A stretch of DNA of 64,000 nucleotides from an uncultured Porphyromonadaceae bacterium (GTDB lineage Bacteria; Bacteroidota; Bacteroidia; Bacteroidales; Muribaculaceae), in contig CABUVO010000017.1 in assembly GCA_902495075.1 (NCBI GenBank), positions 27,319 through 91,318 of the forward strand, written 5' to 3'. The notes beneath the pieces are model-generated. The model was not told the origin of the DNA. It made no database searches and was given only the letters and a program-made list of their open reading frames with translations. Position 1 is the first letter of the stretch. Every line of letters starts with the position of its first letter. The translations under genes were made by a program, and so were the position numbers. This document shows positions 36,271 to 45,275 of this stretch, piece after piece.

Positions 36271-36893
36271 TCAGAATTCTGTTTTTAGTATTGGACATTC
36301 TTATAAGCTTATCGGCATATGCAGACTATCGCATTGTCTTTCTCAATACCCCTACAATAAAAATCAACGGGAAATCTCTTAAGGTCAATGATATTTTCGC
36401 CCCCTCCTCATCCGTGGAATGGACATCGCCCAAACAGGCTATGAAAATCGTTGACACAGCCAGCGGCGAGCAGCGCCTGCTTGTTGCATCCCAGTATCAG
36501 AAATCAAAAGCCAAGAACATACAGAGTTATATCAGCGGAGTCAAGCACCTTTCTTCGCGAGGCATAGGTTCTTCCAATGTAGTGGCATTACGCGCCACGC
36601 TCTCCGATCATTTCTTTTTTACCGACTCTTTGAAAATAGATACAGATTTCCCTACCGACCATCAGCGGTTCTTCTATATTTCCTATACCTACAATGGTGA
36701 GGAAATCAACAAAATGATTCCCAACGACAACGGTTCTTTCACCATCTCCCAAGACATTTTCACAATCGATGGCAAACCGATCCCACCCTTTGAAACAACC
36801 CTCTCTGTCTTCTACCTTGATGAAACCACCGGTAAAGTGACCCTCATCACCGAAGATATGGCAATAACCCTAATCCCCGACCGGCTCGAATAA
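36267..36893 (+). CDS. Exported protein of unknown function coupled to CHASE2 gene
   Basis: A 208-residue protein with a signal peptide (residues 1-19, ending AYAD). I do not recognise the family. Visible features: a short strand-rich N-terminus (IVFLNTPTIKINGKSLKVNDIF), a central region with LLVASQYQKSKAKNIQSYI, and a predicted all-beta C-terminus. No transmembrane helix beyond the signal and no cysteines in the mature part. Its ATG overlaps the CHASE2 stop. A periplasmic accessory or ligand-presenting partner is an inference. The start is preceded by CATTACGCATT, like other repeat-arm/start junctions here. Confidence 0.65.
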   Translation: MIRILFLVLDILISLSAYADYRIVFLNTPTIKINGKSLKVNDIFAPSSSVEWTSPKQAMKIVDTASGEQRLLVASQYQKSKAKNIQSYISGVKHLSSRGIGSSNVVALRATLSDHFFFTDSLKIDTDFPTDHQRFFYISYTYNGEEINKMIPNDNGSFTISQDIFTIDGKPIPPFETTLSVFYLDETTGKVTLITEDMAITLIPDRLE

Positions 36894-36993
36894 ACTGATT
36901 CACCATTTTATTTTCCCTTCCCATTCTTACCCTACAACATGCAATCTTATGCAAATATTTCCAGAAACTTAAACGGATTTGACAATATTTTTG

Positions 36994-37001
36994 TAATTTT
37001 G
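36994..37001 (+). promoter_or_regulatory. -7 element TAATTTTG for polyprenyl synthase gene
   Basis: Matches TAnnTTTG, only 7 bp before the ATG at 37009, which implies a nearly leaderless mRNA if used. A TTTG at 36978 has wrong spacing (12 bp). Confidence 0.4.
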
Positions 37002-37008
37002 CAGTCTT

Positions 37009-37983
37009 ATGGAGCAGTTGGAGAAAATACAATCCTATCTGGGTGCCGAACTAAAGGAGATGAACCAGATCATCTCCTCTACTTTGCATACACCTAATGA
37101 GCTGATGAACAGTATCGTCTCTTCTTATCTTGAGAAGAAAGGGAAACAGATACGTCCTATTTTGGTTATACTTAGCGCCAAACTGTTTGGCAGTGTCAAC
37201 GAAGATGTATTGCAAGCCGGTGCCGCTCTTGAAATGCTTCATAATGCATCGCTTATCCATGACGACATAGTTGACGAAACATCCTTACGCCGGGGTCTGC
37301 CTACAATCAACGCTACCTGGGGAAACCATATAGCCGTGCTTGTAGGCGATTATTTCGTCTCCAACGCTCTGGCAGCCGGTATCAAGACAGGTCATCTCAC
37401 AATCATCTCCGCGCTCTCCGCACTCGGTAAGGAACTCTCGCTTGGAGAAATCGATCAAATCTGCAATGTGCGGGAACATCATTTCGATGAGCAGAGCTAT
37501 TTCATGATGATCCGCAAAAAGACAGCATCCCTCTTCATGAACTGCGTGAAAATGGGAGCGGAAGCAGCAGGCGCTACATCTGACGAATACTCCCCGATGG
37601 TGCAGTATGCAGAATTACTCGGACTATGCTTCCAGATCAAGGATGATATATTCGACTATTTCCCGAATCCACAGATCGGCAAACCCACCGGCAATGATCT
37701 TCGCGAAGGGAAAGTTACACTCCCGTTACTCTATGCTCTCAACAATGCCCCGGAAGAAGAAAGCGCTCCGATGAAAGAGATGCTGGTTAAAGGCGATCTC
37801 AATACAGATGAAATAAACACCCTCATAGACTTTGCAAAAGACAACGGAGGCATTGATTATGCATTCGAAGTGATGCGCGCCATGCAGAAGGAAGCGGATT
37901 CCATAATAGACTCGTATCCCGAATCCGAATCAAAAAAATGTTTCAAGGACATCTTCGAATTTATCATCTCAAGGAATTTCTAA
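37009..37983 (+). CDS. Polyprenyl diphosphate synthase (octaprenyl/solanesyl type)
   Basis: A 324-residue trans-prenyltransferase. The first aspartate-rich motif is LIHDDIVDE and the second is QIKDDIFDYF; both are intact, as is KGKQIRPILV near the N-terminus. It extends farnesyl diphosphate for the menaquinone side chain; chain length is not readable. It precedes rnpA by 21 bp. Confidence 0.93.
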   Translation: MEQLEKIQSYLGAELKEMNQIISSTLHTPNELMNSIVSSYLEKKGKQIRPILVILSAKLFGSVNEDVLQAGAALEMLHNASLIHDDIVDETSLRRGLPTINATWGNHIAVLVGDYFVSNALAAGIKTGHLTIISALSALGKELSLGEIDQICNVREHHFDEQSYFMMIRKKTASLFMNCVKMGAEAAGATSDEYSPMVQYAELLGLCFQIKDDIFDYFPNPQIGKPTGNDLREGKVTLPLLYALNNAPEEESAPMKEMLVKGDLNTDEINTLIDFAKDNGGIDYAFEVMRAMQKEADSIIDSYPESESKKCFKDIFEFIISRNF

Positions 37984-38004
37984 GAAATTCAAACACACTT
38001 TGAA

Positions 38005-38427
38005 GTGAGATACACATTAAGGAAAGATGAAAAATTGCGCCATAAACGCCTTGTAGAGGATCTTTTCACTGAAGGAAACACCCTCTACGATTTCCCTTTG
38101 CGTCTTACCTGGCGACTGGTCGATGCCAATACTCTTGCCAACAGTTTCAGAGCCGAAATACCACAAAAAGTTGGTAATATCCAGATGCTCATAACGGTAC
38201 CTAAAAAGAAACGTCGCCATGCCGTTGACCGAGTCCTTATGCGTCGCCGCATCCGTGAGGCATACCGTCTAAATCGTCTTCCTTTAAAAGACCTTGCAGA
38301 AAGTATTCCCAATGCAGGCACCCTCTCGCTCGCTTTCATTTATATTTCTGATCAGAATCTTCCCTACTCTCTCATCGAATCAAAAATGAAACGCCTTCTC
38401 CGAAAGTTAATGTTAAATGTTAAATGA
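38005..38427 (+). CDS. rnpA: Ribonuclease P protein component
   Basis: A 140-residue basic protein with a GTG start and the RNase P signature (RVLMRRRIREAYRLNR). It binds RNase P RNA for tRNA 5' maturation. The last codons (KLMLNVK and stop) are written by the start of a heptamer repeat array (GTTAATG, TTAAATG, TTAAATG), so the repeat defines the protein's C-terminus. yidD follows after 129 bp. Confidence 0.92.
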   Translation: MRYTLRKDEKLRHKRLVEDLFTEGNTLYDFPLRLTWRLVDANTLANSFRAEIPQKVGNIQMLITVPKKKRRHAVDRVLMRRRIREAYRLNRLPLKDLAESIPNAGTLSLAFIYISDQNLPYSLIESKMKRLLRKLMLNVK

Positions 38428-38552
38428 GTAATGTGTAATTATCATTGACACCCAAATCATTAGCCATTCAAACATCGGTTCTCAAATCATCAGATATTCA
38501 AACATAGGTTCTCAAACAATTAAACATTTAACATTAAACATTACACATTATT
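38406..38552. repeat. Inverted heptamer array with internal 15/30-bp tandem repeat (rnpA-yidD)
   Basis: Left arm: GTTAATG, TTAAATG, TTAAATG, AGTAATG, TGTAATT (38406-38440). Right arm: CATTTAA, CATTAAA, CATTACA, CATTATT (38525-38552). Between them is a direct repeat ATTCAAACATnGGTTCTCAA at 38466 and 38496, which breaks into degenerate 15-mers (AAATCAT-type halves). It starts inside rnpA and ends 4 bp before the yidD ATG. Confidence 0.75.
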
Positions 38553-38556
38553 TAAA

Positions 38557-38766
38557 ATGCGCCGTTTTCTCATTCTTCTCATCCGGTTTTACCAAGGTGC
38601 CATATCTCCCCATTTCCCGGCAGCATGCCGATATACACCCACGTGCTCTCAATATGCAATCGAAGCGATAGCGAAACATGGTCCCATCAAAGGGACATGG
38701 CTTGCAATCAAACGCATATGCCGGTGTCATCCCTGGGGCGGTTCCGGCTACGATCCCGTGCCCTGA
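38557..38766 (+). CDS. yidD: Membrane protein insertion efficiency factor YidD
   Basis: A 69-residue YidD with the family core YQGAISPHFPAACRYTPTCS, YAIEAIAKHG and HPWGGSGYDPVP; conserved Cys residues present. It is an amphipathic membrane-associated helper of YidC. Its position after rnpA is the classical arrangement. Confidence 0.95.
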   Translation: MRRFLILLIRFYQGAISPHFPAACRYTPTCSQYAIEAIAKHGPIKGTWLAIKRICRCHPWGGSGYDPVP

Positions 38767-38829
38767 CAAAAATCTCTCTCATATAACGATTTCGATATGA
38801 ATATAATTAAAAGTCTCACGATTTTTAAT

Positions 38830-38837
38830 TACATTTG
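38830..38837 (+). promoter_or_regulatory. -7 element TACATTTG upstream of KilA-N gene
   Basis: Matches TAnnTTTG, 107 bp before the ATG at 38945. It overlaps a stretch (TTAAGTATGA, 38843-38852) that matches the ends of the palindromic elements at 53.4 and 61.7 kb. Confidence 0.4.
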
Positions 38838-38944
38838 TATCGTTAAGTATGATTAACATATATACTAATTTCTGCATCGGAAAGTAGGTACTTAGAGAGT
38901 CTTAATATCACATACTGAAATCTTTGAACAATGTTTTTATAATT

Positions 38945-39820
38945 ATGAGTAAAAAACAAATTGTGGTACAGGGTCATGATATTTCCGTGATACTCGGAAA
39001 AAATGATGATGATTACATCAACCTTACAGATATGGCAAAATACAAAGAAGGAGATTTCTTTGTTAGCGATTGGATTCGTAACACTGATACACTTGATTAT
39101 CTTGGCACATGGGAAACCCTGAATAATCCTAATTTTAATTATGGTGAATTCACCACAATTAGAAATGAATCCGGAGGAAGAGCATACCGCATCAGTGTGA
39201 AAGACTGGGTTGCCAAAACAAATGCAATTGGAATAAGATCTAAAGCAGGCCGATATGGAGGTACATATGCACACAAAGACATTGCGTTTCACTTTGGCAT
39301 GTGGCTGAGTCCCTCTTTCAATCTATATGTGGTCAAAGAGTTTCAAAGACTTAAAGAAGCTGAAAACAATAGCCTTGCATTGGATTGGAATCTCAATAGA
39401 ATGCTAACCAAAGCAAATTATCACCTACATACGGATGCTATTAAGGAATTTATAATTCCAACTCCTAACCTATCCAAGAGGAAACAGGCAATATTATATG
39501 CAGATGAAGCAGATATGCTTAATCTTTCAGTGTTTGGTTATACGGCAAAACAATGGGAAGAAGCAAACCCTAAATTGAAAAATAAATACAATATGAGGGA
39601 CACGGCTACAATCAATGAATTGATTGTAATGTCAAATATTGAATCTATGAATGCTGAACTTATTAAACGGGGAATTAAAAACCAAAATGACCGTTTTGCC
39701 ATACTTCACAAGATGGCAAAAGAACAGCTCAGATCTCTAAACGGACACGATATAGAAAGAAATTTTAGAAAAATTTTACCAAGCAATAGCAACACAGACT
39801 TTTCCAAAAAAATAGAATAA
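38945..39820 (+). CDS. KilA-N domain protein
   Basis: A 291-residue protein starting MSKKQIVVQGHDISVI (TTG at 38924 rejected). Residues about 15-125 form a KilA-N DNA-binding domain (DYINLTDMAKYKEGDFFVSDWI, RYGGTYAHKDIAFHFGMWL). The C-terminal half is helical and contains YADEADMLNLSVFGYTAKQW, which is common in stand-alone bacterial KilA-N proteins. The fold comes from phage antirepressors, but no other phage gene is near. The gene is AT-richer than its neighbours, consistent with acquisition. Target and function are unknown. Confidence 0.85.
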   Translation: MSKKQIVVQGHDISVILGKNDDDYINLTDMAKYKEGDFFVSDWIRNTDTLDYLGTWETLNNPNFNYGEFTTIRNESGGRAYRISVKDWVAKTNAIGIRSKAGRYGGTYAHKDIAFHFGMWLSPSFNLYVVKEFQRLKEAENNSLALDWNLNRMLTKANYHLHTDAIKEFIIPTPNLSKRKQAILYADEADMLNLSVFGYTAKQWEEANPKLKNKYNMRDTATINELIVMSNIESMNAELIKRGIKNQNDRFAILHKMAKEQLRSLNGHDIERNFRKILPSNSNTDFSKKIE

Positions 39821-39849
39821 TTAATCTCGCTGATTTTCGTTTTCTTAAT

Positions 39850-42654
39850 GTGAGAGCTTTAAGATTTCTGTCGGTCATATTATTGAGTGTACTCTTCTTC
39901 GCATCCTGCGGAACGAAGAAGAATACACCTATGTCTCGCAACTGGCAGGCTTTCACTACTCGCTATAACGTTTACTTCAACGGAAAAGAGCACTACGTGG
40001 AGCAACTTCAGCAAATGGAGCGCGACTACGAGGATGACTATTCCCGTCGCCTCTTCACTCATCCTGCCGAAGCGCGTGCGGATCAAAAAATGCCTCAGCC
40101 TACCGGCGATTTCAAACGCACCATCGAAAAGATGCAGAAGGCTATCCAGCTCCATTCAATAAAGAAAAAACCTGCCAAGCGCACGGCATCCGCCAAAGAA
40201 AAAGCTTTCCGCGCCCGCGATGAATTCAATCCGTTCCTCCATAATGCATGGCTCACAATGGGGAAAGGACAATATTACAACGGTGACTTTTCCGGAGCTG
40301 CTGCCACTTTCATGTATATCGCCAAACATTTCACTTGGCTTCCGGCAGTAGTTACCGAAGCCCGTATCTGGCAGGCACTCAGCTATTGCGCTCTTGATTG
40401 GAACTATGAGGCAGAAAATGCCCTTCATCTTGTAAAACAAAAGGATTTAACTACTCGCGAATTAAAGAACCTCTATAATAGAGCGGAAGCAAATCTACTT
40501 ATCCGCACTGACAGATATGCCGATGCCATACCCTATCTGCGCGAGGCTGCCCGCCAAGCCAAAGGCACGCAGAAAAATCGTCTCTGGTTTCTGTTGGGAC
40601 AACTATATTCCCACATCGGCGACCGTAAGAATGCATATATTGCCTATAAAAATGCCGGCAAAGGACAAGGAATATCCTATCGTGCTAAATTCAATGCTCG
40701 CATCAAACAGAGCGAAGTTTTCACCGGAAAGAATATCTCCAAAGAAGTTGCCTCACTCCGCGCAATGACCCGTTATGCCCGCAATCAGGAATTTGCCGAC
40801 CAAATCTATTATGCGATCGGAAACCTCTATTTGTCGAAAGGAGATTCAGCCAAAGCTATTGCGAACTATAGTCTGGCTGTAGAGAAATCTACACGCAACG
40901 GCATCGACCGTGCGCTCGCCCAACTTGCATTGGGAAACATATATTTTTCCAAAGGAGATTACGTGAAGGCACAACCTTGTTATGCCGAGGCTATTCCGCA
41001 GCTTCCCGATAATTATCCCAACTACAAGACTCTTAAACTTCGAAGTGACGTGCTCGATGAACTTGCGGTGTATTCAGGTAACGTGCAGCTACAGGATTCC
41101 CTATTGCGTCTTGCCGACATGACACCAGAAGAACAGAAAGCTGTAGCACAAAAACTCGTTGACGAACTGATCGCACGCGAGAAAAAGGAAGCAGAGGAAG
41201 CCAAACGGGAAGCAGCTATGGCAGAACGAGAGGGACAACAGCCCACCGGTATCAATCGCAATGATGCAGCTCCCCAGGGATTTGTGAATAATGGTGACAA
41301 ATCATGGTATTTTTATAATGCCATGACCAAATCGCAAGGTAAAAGTGAATTCCAGCGACGTTGGGGCTCGCGCCGTCTGGAGGATGACTGGCGTCGTCGG
41401 AATAAATCTTCATTCTCATTCGACTCCCCGGAAGAAAATGAGGAAACCAAAGAAAACACACAAACAGAAACTGGAGATACATCAGGAGAAAACACTGAAA
41501 ATAAGCAGGAAACCACTGACAAGGGTGCTTCTGACCCCCACAATATAGAATATTACCTGTCTCAGATTCCGTCTACTCCCGAGGAGCGACAGAATGCCAA
41601 TGATATAATTCAGGAAGGTCTCTATAACATGGGACTCATTCTCAAAGATAAACTCGAAGATTATCCGGCAGCGCGCACCGAATTTTTACGTCTCGAAGAC
41701 AGGTATCCCGACAATATATATCGCCTTGATGTATATTATAACCTCTATCTTATGGCGGTGCGTCGCAACGATACGGCAGAGGCTGAGAAATGGAGACAGA
41801 AGATCCTCTCGGATTTTCCGGAATCTCCTTACGGCATGGCGATGCGTGATCCCAACTATTTTGAAAATCTACGCCGCATGAACCTCATTCAGGAGGAAAT
41901 GTATGAGAAAGCCTATAACGCCTATCTCTCAAACGACAACCACACTGTGCATAACCTTACGGCGGAAATGGAGAAAGATTATCCGCTTTCCAAGATTCTT
42001 CCCAAATTCGTATTCATAGATGCTCTCTCTTACTTGACGGAAAATGACAACGATAAATTCCGCGAACGTCTCACAACCCTTCTCGAACGCTGGCCCGACA
42101 CGGATATGACTCCGATGGCAGGAAGCATAATGAAAGGTCTGCAGACAGGACGCGTGCCCCGTTCAGGTTTATCCAATTCGCGTGGCATGATCTGGAGCAT
42201 GAGTCTCTCTAACGACTCAACAGTCATGGGCAGTGACGGACAACCTGCCAATTTCGAACGTGATCCGGAGTCGCCGCAATATCTGGTATTGGCATTCCCA
42301 CGTGATTCAGTAAATGCAAACGCACTTCTTTATGATGTGGCTCGTTTCAACTTCTCATCATTCGTAGTGAAGGATTTCGATCTTGAACCTATGAGTTTTG
42401 GAGAGATAGGACTGCTCGTGATAAAAGGATTCTCCAACCTGAGAGAACTTGAACATTACCGCTCTGTTATGAACAAAAACGATTTCAGACTTCCCGAAGG
42501 CGTGAGCCCGATCATGATCAGCAAACACAATTTTGAACTTCTTCTGAACGAAGGACGTTCATTCGAAGAATACTTCCGATTCGAGGCGGAACCTCCCGCT
42601 CCTGCTGATCTGCCAGAACCAACTCCTCCCTCTGAGGCGCAGCCGGTTGAGTGA
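39850..42654 (+). CDS. porW: PorW/SprE-type TPR lipoprotein
   Basis: A 934-residue lipoprotein with a GTG start and lipobox FASC (Cys about residue 20). The N-terminal signature WQAFTTRYNVYFNGKEHY is that of PorW (P. gingivalis) and SprE (Flavobacterium), lipoproteins needed for type IX secretion/gliding. TPR-like repeats fill about 110-430 (GKGQYYNGDFSGAAATFMYIAKHF, ALAQLALGNIYFSKGDYVKA split by shorter ones). A charged low-complexity linker (about 430-570) precedes a second TPR block. It lies 34 bp upstream of porX, a functional pairing. Whether the strain has a full T9SS cannot be judged here. Confidence 0.85.
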   Translation: MRALRFLSVILLSVLFFASCGTKKNTPMSRNWQAFTTRYNVYFNGKEHYVEQLQQMERDYEDDYSRRLFTHPAEARADQKMPQPTGDFKRTIEKMQKAIQLHSIKKKPAKRTASAKEKAFRARDEFNPFLHNAWLTMGKGQYYNGDFSGAAATFMYIAKHFTWLPAVVTEARIWQALSYCALDWNYEAENALHLVKQKDLTTRELKNLYNRAEANLLIRTDRYADAIPYLREAARQAKGTQKNRLWFLLGQLYSHIGDRKNAYIAYKNAGKGQGISYRAKFNARIKQSEVFTGKNISKEVASLRAMTRYARNQEFADQIYYAIGNLYLSKGDSAKAIANYSLAVEKSTRNGIDRALAQLALGNIYFSKGDYVKAQPCYAEAIPQLPDNYPNYKTLKLRSDVLDELAVYSGNVQLQDSLLRLADMTPEEQKAVAQKLVDELIAREKKEAEEAKREAAMAEREGQQPTGINRNDAAPQGFVNNGDKSWYFYNAMTKSQGKSEFQRRWGSRRLEDDWRRRNKSSFSFDSPEENEETKENTQTETGDTSGENTENKQETTDKGASDPHNIEYYLSQIPSTPEERQNANDIIQEGLYNMGLILKDKLEDYPAARTEFLRLEDRYPDNIYRLDVYYNLYLMAVRRNDTAEAEKWRQKILSDFPESPYGMAMRDPNYFENLRRMNLIQEEMYEKAYNAYLSNDNHTVHNLTAEMEKDYPLSKILPKFVFIDALSYLTENDNDKFRERLTTLLERWPDTDMTPMAGSIMKGLQTGRVPRSGLSNSRGMIWSMSLSNDSTVMGSDGQPANFERDPESPQYLVLAFPRDSVNANALLYDVARFNFSSFVVKDFDLEPMSFGEIGLLVIKGFSNLRELEHYRSVMNKNDFRLPEGVSPIMISKHNFELLLNEGRSFEEYFRFEAEPPAPADLPEPTPPSEAQPVE

Positions 42655-42688
42655 AGGCACCTTGGTGCCACAATAAATATCATAGATT

Positions 42689-44230
42689 ATGACAGATAAA
42701 ATACTCTGGGCAGACGATGAGATAGATCTCCTGAAGCCCCATATTCTTTTTCTAAAAGCCAAAGGCTATGAAGTCACAACCGTATCAAACGGTCGCGATG
42801 CTCTTGATGCGCTTGAAAAGGAACCTTTCTCTTTGATTCTACTCGATGAGAATATGCCCGGCATTACCGGTCTGGAAACTCTTGCCTTGATAAACAGATC
42901 ACATCCGGATATCCCGGTAATCATGATCACAAAAAGCGAAGAGGAGAATATAATGGATCAGGCGATAGGTAATCAGATTGCAGATTATCTCATAAAACCT
43001 GTCAATCCCAACCAGATACTTCTCTCCATCAAGAAAAATCTGCACAGTCGTGAGATTGTTGCTACACGCGCTTCATCGGAATATCAGCAGGATTTCATGC
43101 GATTGTCTTCCCTTATAAACTCTGCTAATTCAGTTGCCGACTGGATGGAAGTCTATCGCGAACTTGTGAGATGGGAATTAAAATTGGCTGAAACTGATAA
43201 TTCCATGGCTGAAATGCTCTTGATGCAAAAACGCGATGCAAATTCCAACTTCTGTAAATTCATCAAGCGCAATTACGAAGACTGGGTGACAGGCGGGGAA
43301 CATCCGCTGATGAGTCATGAAATTTTCCGGCATCGTGTGTTTCCATTGCTCGACAAGGGGGAGAAAGTTTGCTTTTTCCTTGTGGATAATTTCCGCCTTG
43401 ACCAATGGAAAGTAGTGCAGCCTCTTGTGTCCGAATTCTTCAATATATCTGAAGAACTTTACACTACAATCCTCCCTACTTCTACCCAATATGCCCGCAA
43501 TGCCATTTTCGCCGGGTTGATGCCATTGCAGATAGCAACCATGTTTCCTCAGTATTGGGTTGATGAAGATGAAAATGAAGGTCTTAACATACACGAAGAG
43601 AAGCTTGTGCAGACTCAGCTCGACCGTTTCCGTCGAAAGGATAAGTTTCAATACACAAAGTTGAATGATTCTTCGGCAGGTGAGAAATTCGTGCAGTCGC
43701 TTTCAGCAAACAAGGATATCCCCCTCCAGGTGTTGGTGCTCAATTTCATTGACATGCTGTCGCATGCCAGAACAGAATCCAAGATGATTCGCGAGCTTGC
43801 AAGCAACGATGCCGCATACCGCTCACTCACAGAAAGCTGGTTTCGTCATTCTTCAGCGGTGGATATTTTCCGCAAACTTGCTGAACTCGGTTTTCGTGTA
43901 ATCCTCACCACAGACCACGGCACCATTCGTGTGGATAATCCGGTGAAAGTAGTGGGTGATAAAAACACCAATACAAACCTCAGATATAAGGTTGGCAAAA
44001 ATCTAAGCTACAATCCGCGTCAGGTTTATGAAATGCATGATCCAAAACGTTTCGGGCTTCCCGCGCCAAATCTTTCCAGCTCTTATATCTATGCCTGCAA
44101 TGAGGATTTCTTCTCATATCCGAATAATTACAATTATTATGTGCAGTACTATACCGGCACATTCCAGCATGGTGGTATCTCATTGCAGGAGATGCTCGTG
44201 CCGCTCGTAACGCTTACCCCTAAAGGATAG
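42689..44230 (+). CDS. porX: PorX-type response regulator with PglZ phosphodiesterase domain
   Basis: A 513-residue protein. The receiver domain (about 4-120) has the acidic pair at WADDEID and the phospho-acceptor Asp in LILLDENMPG near residue 53. A helical linker leads to a PglZ/alkaline-phosphatase-like domain (about 200-510) with FFLVDNFRLDQW and LTTDHGTIRVD metal-site motifs. PorX regulates type IX secretion genes in P. gingivalis and has been shown to act on cyclic oligonucleotides. It follows the PorW-like gene by 34 bp, so the two are probably one operon. Confidence 0.93.
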   Translation: MTDKILWADDEIDLLKPHILFLKAKGYEVTTVSNGRDALDALEKEPFSLILLDENMPGITGLETLALINRSHPDIPVIMITKSEEENIMDQAIGNQIADYLIKPVNPNQILLSIKKNLHSREIVATRASSEYQQDFMRLSSLINSANSVADWMEVYRELVRWELKLAETDNSMAEMLLMQKRDANSNFCKFIKRNYEDWVTGGEHPLMSHEIFRHRVFPLLDKGEKVCFFLVDNFRLDQWKVVQPLVSEFFNISEELYTTILPTSTQYARNAIFAGLMPLQIATMFPQYWVDEDENEGLNIHEEKLVQTQLDRFRRKDKFQYTKLNDSSAGEKFVQSLSANKDIPLQVLVLNFIDMLSHARTESKMIRELASNDAAYRSLTESWFRHSSAVDIFRKLAELGFRVILTTDHGTIRVDNPVKVVGDKNTNTNLRYKVGKNLSYNPRQVYEMHDPKRFGLPAPNLSSSYIYACNEDFFSYPNNYNYYVQYYTGTFQHGGISLQEMLVPLVTLTPKG

Positions 44231-44238
44231 GTAGGGAA

Positions 44239-44268
44239 AATGTTTAATGTGGAATGTTTAATGTTTAA
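44239..44268. repeat. Heptamer array, AATGTTT flavour, single arm
   Basis: AATGTTT, AATGTGG, AATGTTT, AATGTTT, AATTAG in 7-bp phase directly between the porX stop and the Sel1-protein TTG start. No complementary arm follows. Confidence 0.7.
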
Positions 44269-44274
44269 TTAGAA

Positions 44275-44868
44275 TTGCGCTCATTATTATACATATTGAT
44301 GGCTGTATGTGCTTCTGCACTGCTTCCCGGCACACCTATGAGAGAGGTGGAAGACAGGGCGGCAGCGGGAGATGATTGCGCCATTGCGGCATTGCGGGAT
44401 TCAGCCGAAAACGGCTCACTGCGTGCAATGAATTACCTCGGTTTCCTTTATTGGCAAGGTATGGGAACACGTCTCGACCGGGATTCTGCGCTTTTCTATC
44501 TCCGATCGGCAAGCGATGCCGGGGATCCAAAGTCATCCGCCAATCTCGGTCATCTTCTTCTCACAGGCGCTCCGGAGCTACAAGCAGATACAACCGCAGC
44601 CATAAAATTGCTGGACTATGCTGCCGCGCATAATTCTCCCTCCGCAATACGCGAACTTGCTGATTATTTTGCTATAAACCCCGGAGATTCAGCATCTGCA
44701 GGAGCAATAAAAAAAGTGGCTGATGCATATTCGCACGGCCACATATTACGCTACGATTACAAAAAATCCATTGAATATTACGATCGTGCCGCTGCTTTAG
44801 GCGACACCACAGCTCAACGAATCATCGATGAACTGCTTCAAATCTTCCCAGATGCCCTCAGTCGCTGA
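44275..44868 (+). CDS. Exported Sel1-repeat protein
   Basis: A 197-residue protein read from TTG 44275, which supplies a signal peptide (RSLLYILMAVCASALLPG); the next ATG (44299) would cut into it. Sel1-like helical repeats follow: MNYLGFLYWQGMGTRLDRDS, LGHLLLTGAPELQADTTAAI and a YKKSIEYYDRAAALGD repeat. These are protein-protein scaffolds. It sits downstream of porX and converges with the TonB-C gene, overlapping its 3' end by 11 bp. Role unknown. Confidence 0.7.
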   Translation: MRSLLYILMAVCASALLPGTPMREVEDRAAAGDDCAIAALRDSAENGSLRAMNYLGFLYWQGMGTRLDRDSALFYLRSASDAGDPKSSANLGHLLLTGAPELQADTTAAIKLLDYAAAHNSPSAIRELADYFAINPGDSASAGAIKKVADAYSHGHILRYDYKKSIEYYDRAAALGDTTAQRIIDELLQIFPDALSR

Positions 44869-45220
44869 TAGAGAATTTGAAGGGGATTTCAGCTGTTGAA
44901 TCAACCGGTTTACCATCTTTGGTGGCTGGAGTCCATGCCGGCATCTTCTTCACCACGCGAATTGCCTCTGCTTCAAGATCGGGATCAACCATACGTTTGA
45001 TCTTTATGTTACCTATTGATCCATCAGTCTTAACAGTGAAAGATACTACCACAACTCCTTCCACGCCATTAGCCTTTGCATCAGCAGGATAAACCAGAGT
45101 TTTGTTTATAAACTCAGTCTGAGCATTCTCTCCACCTGGAAAAGCAGCTTTCGTATCGGCAGCCATAGCAGCTACCGATATTCCCACCGCCATCATCAAT
45201 ATGAGTACAAACTTTTTCAT
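44858..45220 (-). CDS. TonB C-terminal-domain exported protein
   Basis: About 120 residues from ATG 45220 (an in-frame TTG at 45229 adds three). The signal peptide ends AMAAD. The rest is a single TonB-C domain: YPADAKANGVEGVVVVSFTV, DGSIGNIKIKRMVDPDLEAEA, WTPATKDGKPV. It lacks the N-terminal membrane anchor and proline-rich spacer of true TonB, so it is a soluble periplasmic TonB-C protein. Its upstream spacer (45221-45500) is unusually rich in hairpins. Confidence 0.85.
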   Translation of the reverse strand: MKKFVLILMMAVGISVAAMAADTKAAFPGGENAQTEFINKTLVYPADAKANGVEGVVVVSFTVKTDGSIGNIKIKRMVDPDLEAEAIRVVKKMPAWTPATKDGKPVDSTAEIPFKFSISD

Positions 45221-45275
45221 AACTTTCAATCTTTATATTTTCCTTTAGACACCTCAACTTCCAAAAGGTTTAACC

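Noticed and set aside
38455..38525. Possible mini CRISPR array
   Set aside because: Only two 30-bp tandem units with no unique spacers and no cas genes.
16787..39820. Prophage remnant suggested by ORF6N and KilA-N domains
   Set aside because: No integrase, capsid, tail, terminase or lysis genes nearby; these domains are common as stand-alone bacterial genes.
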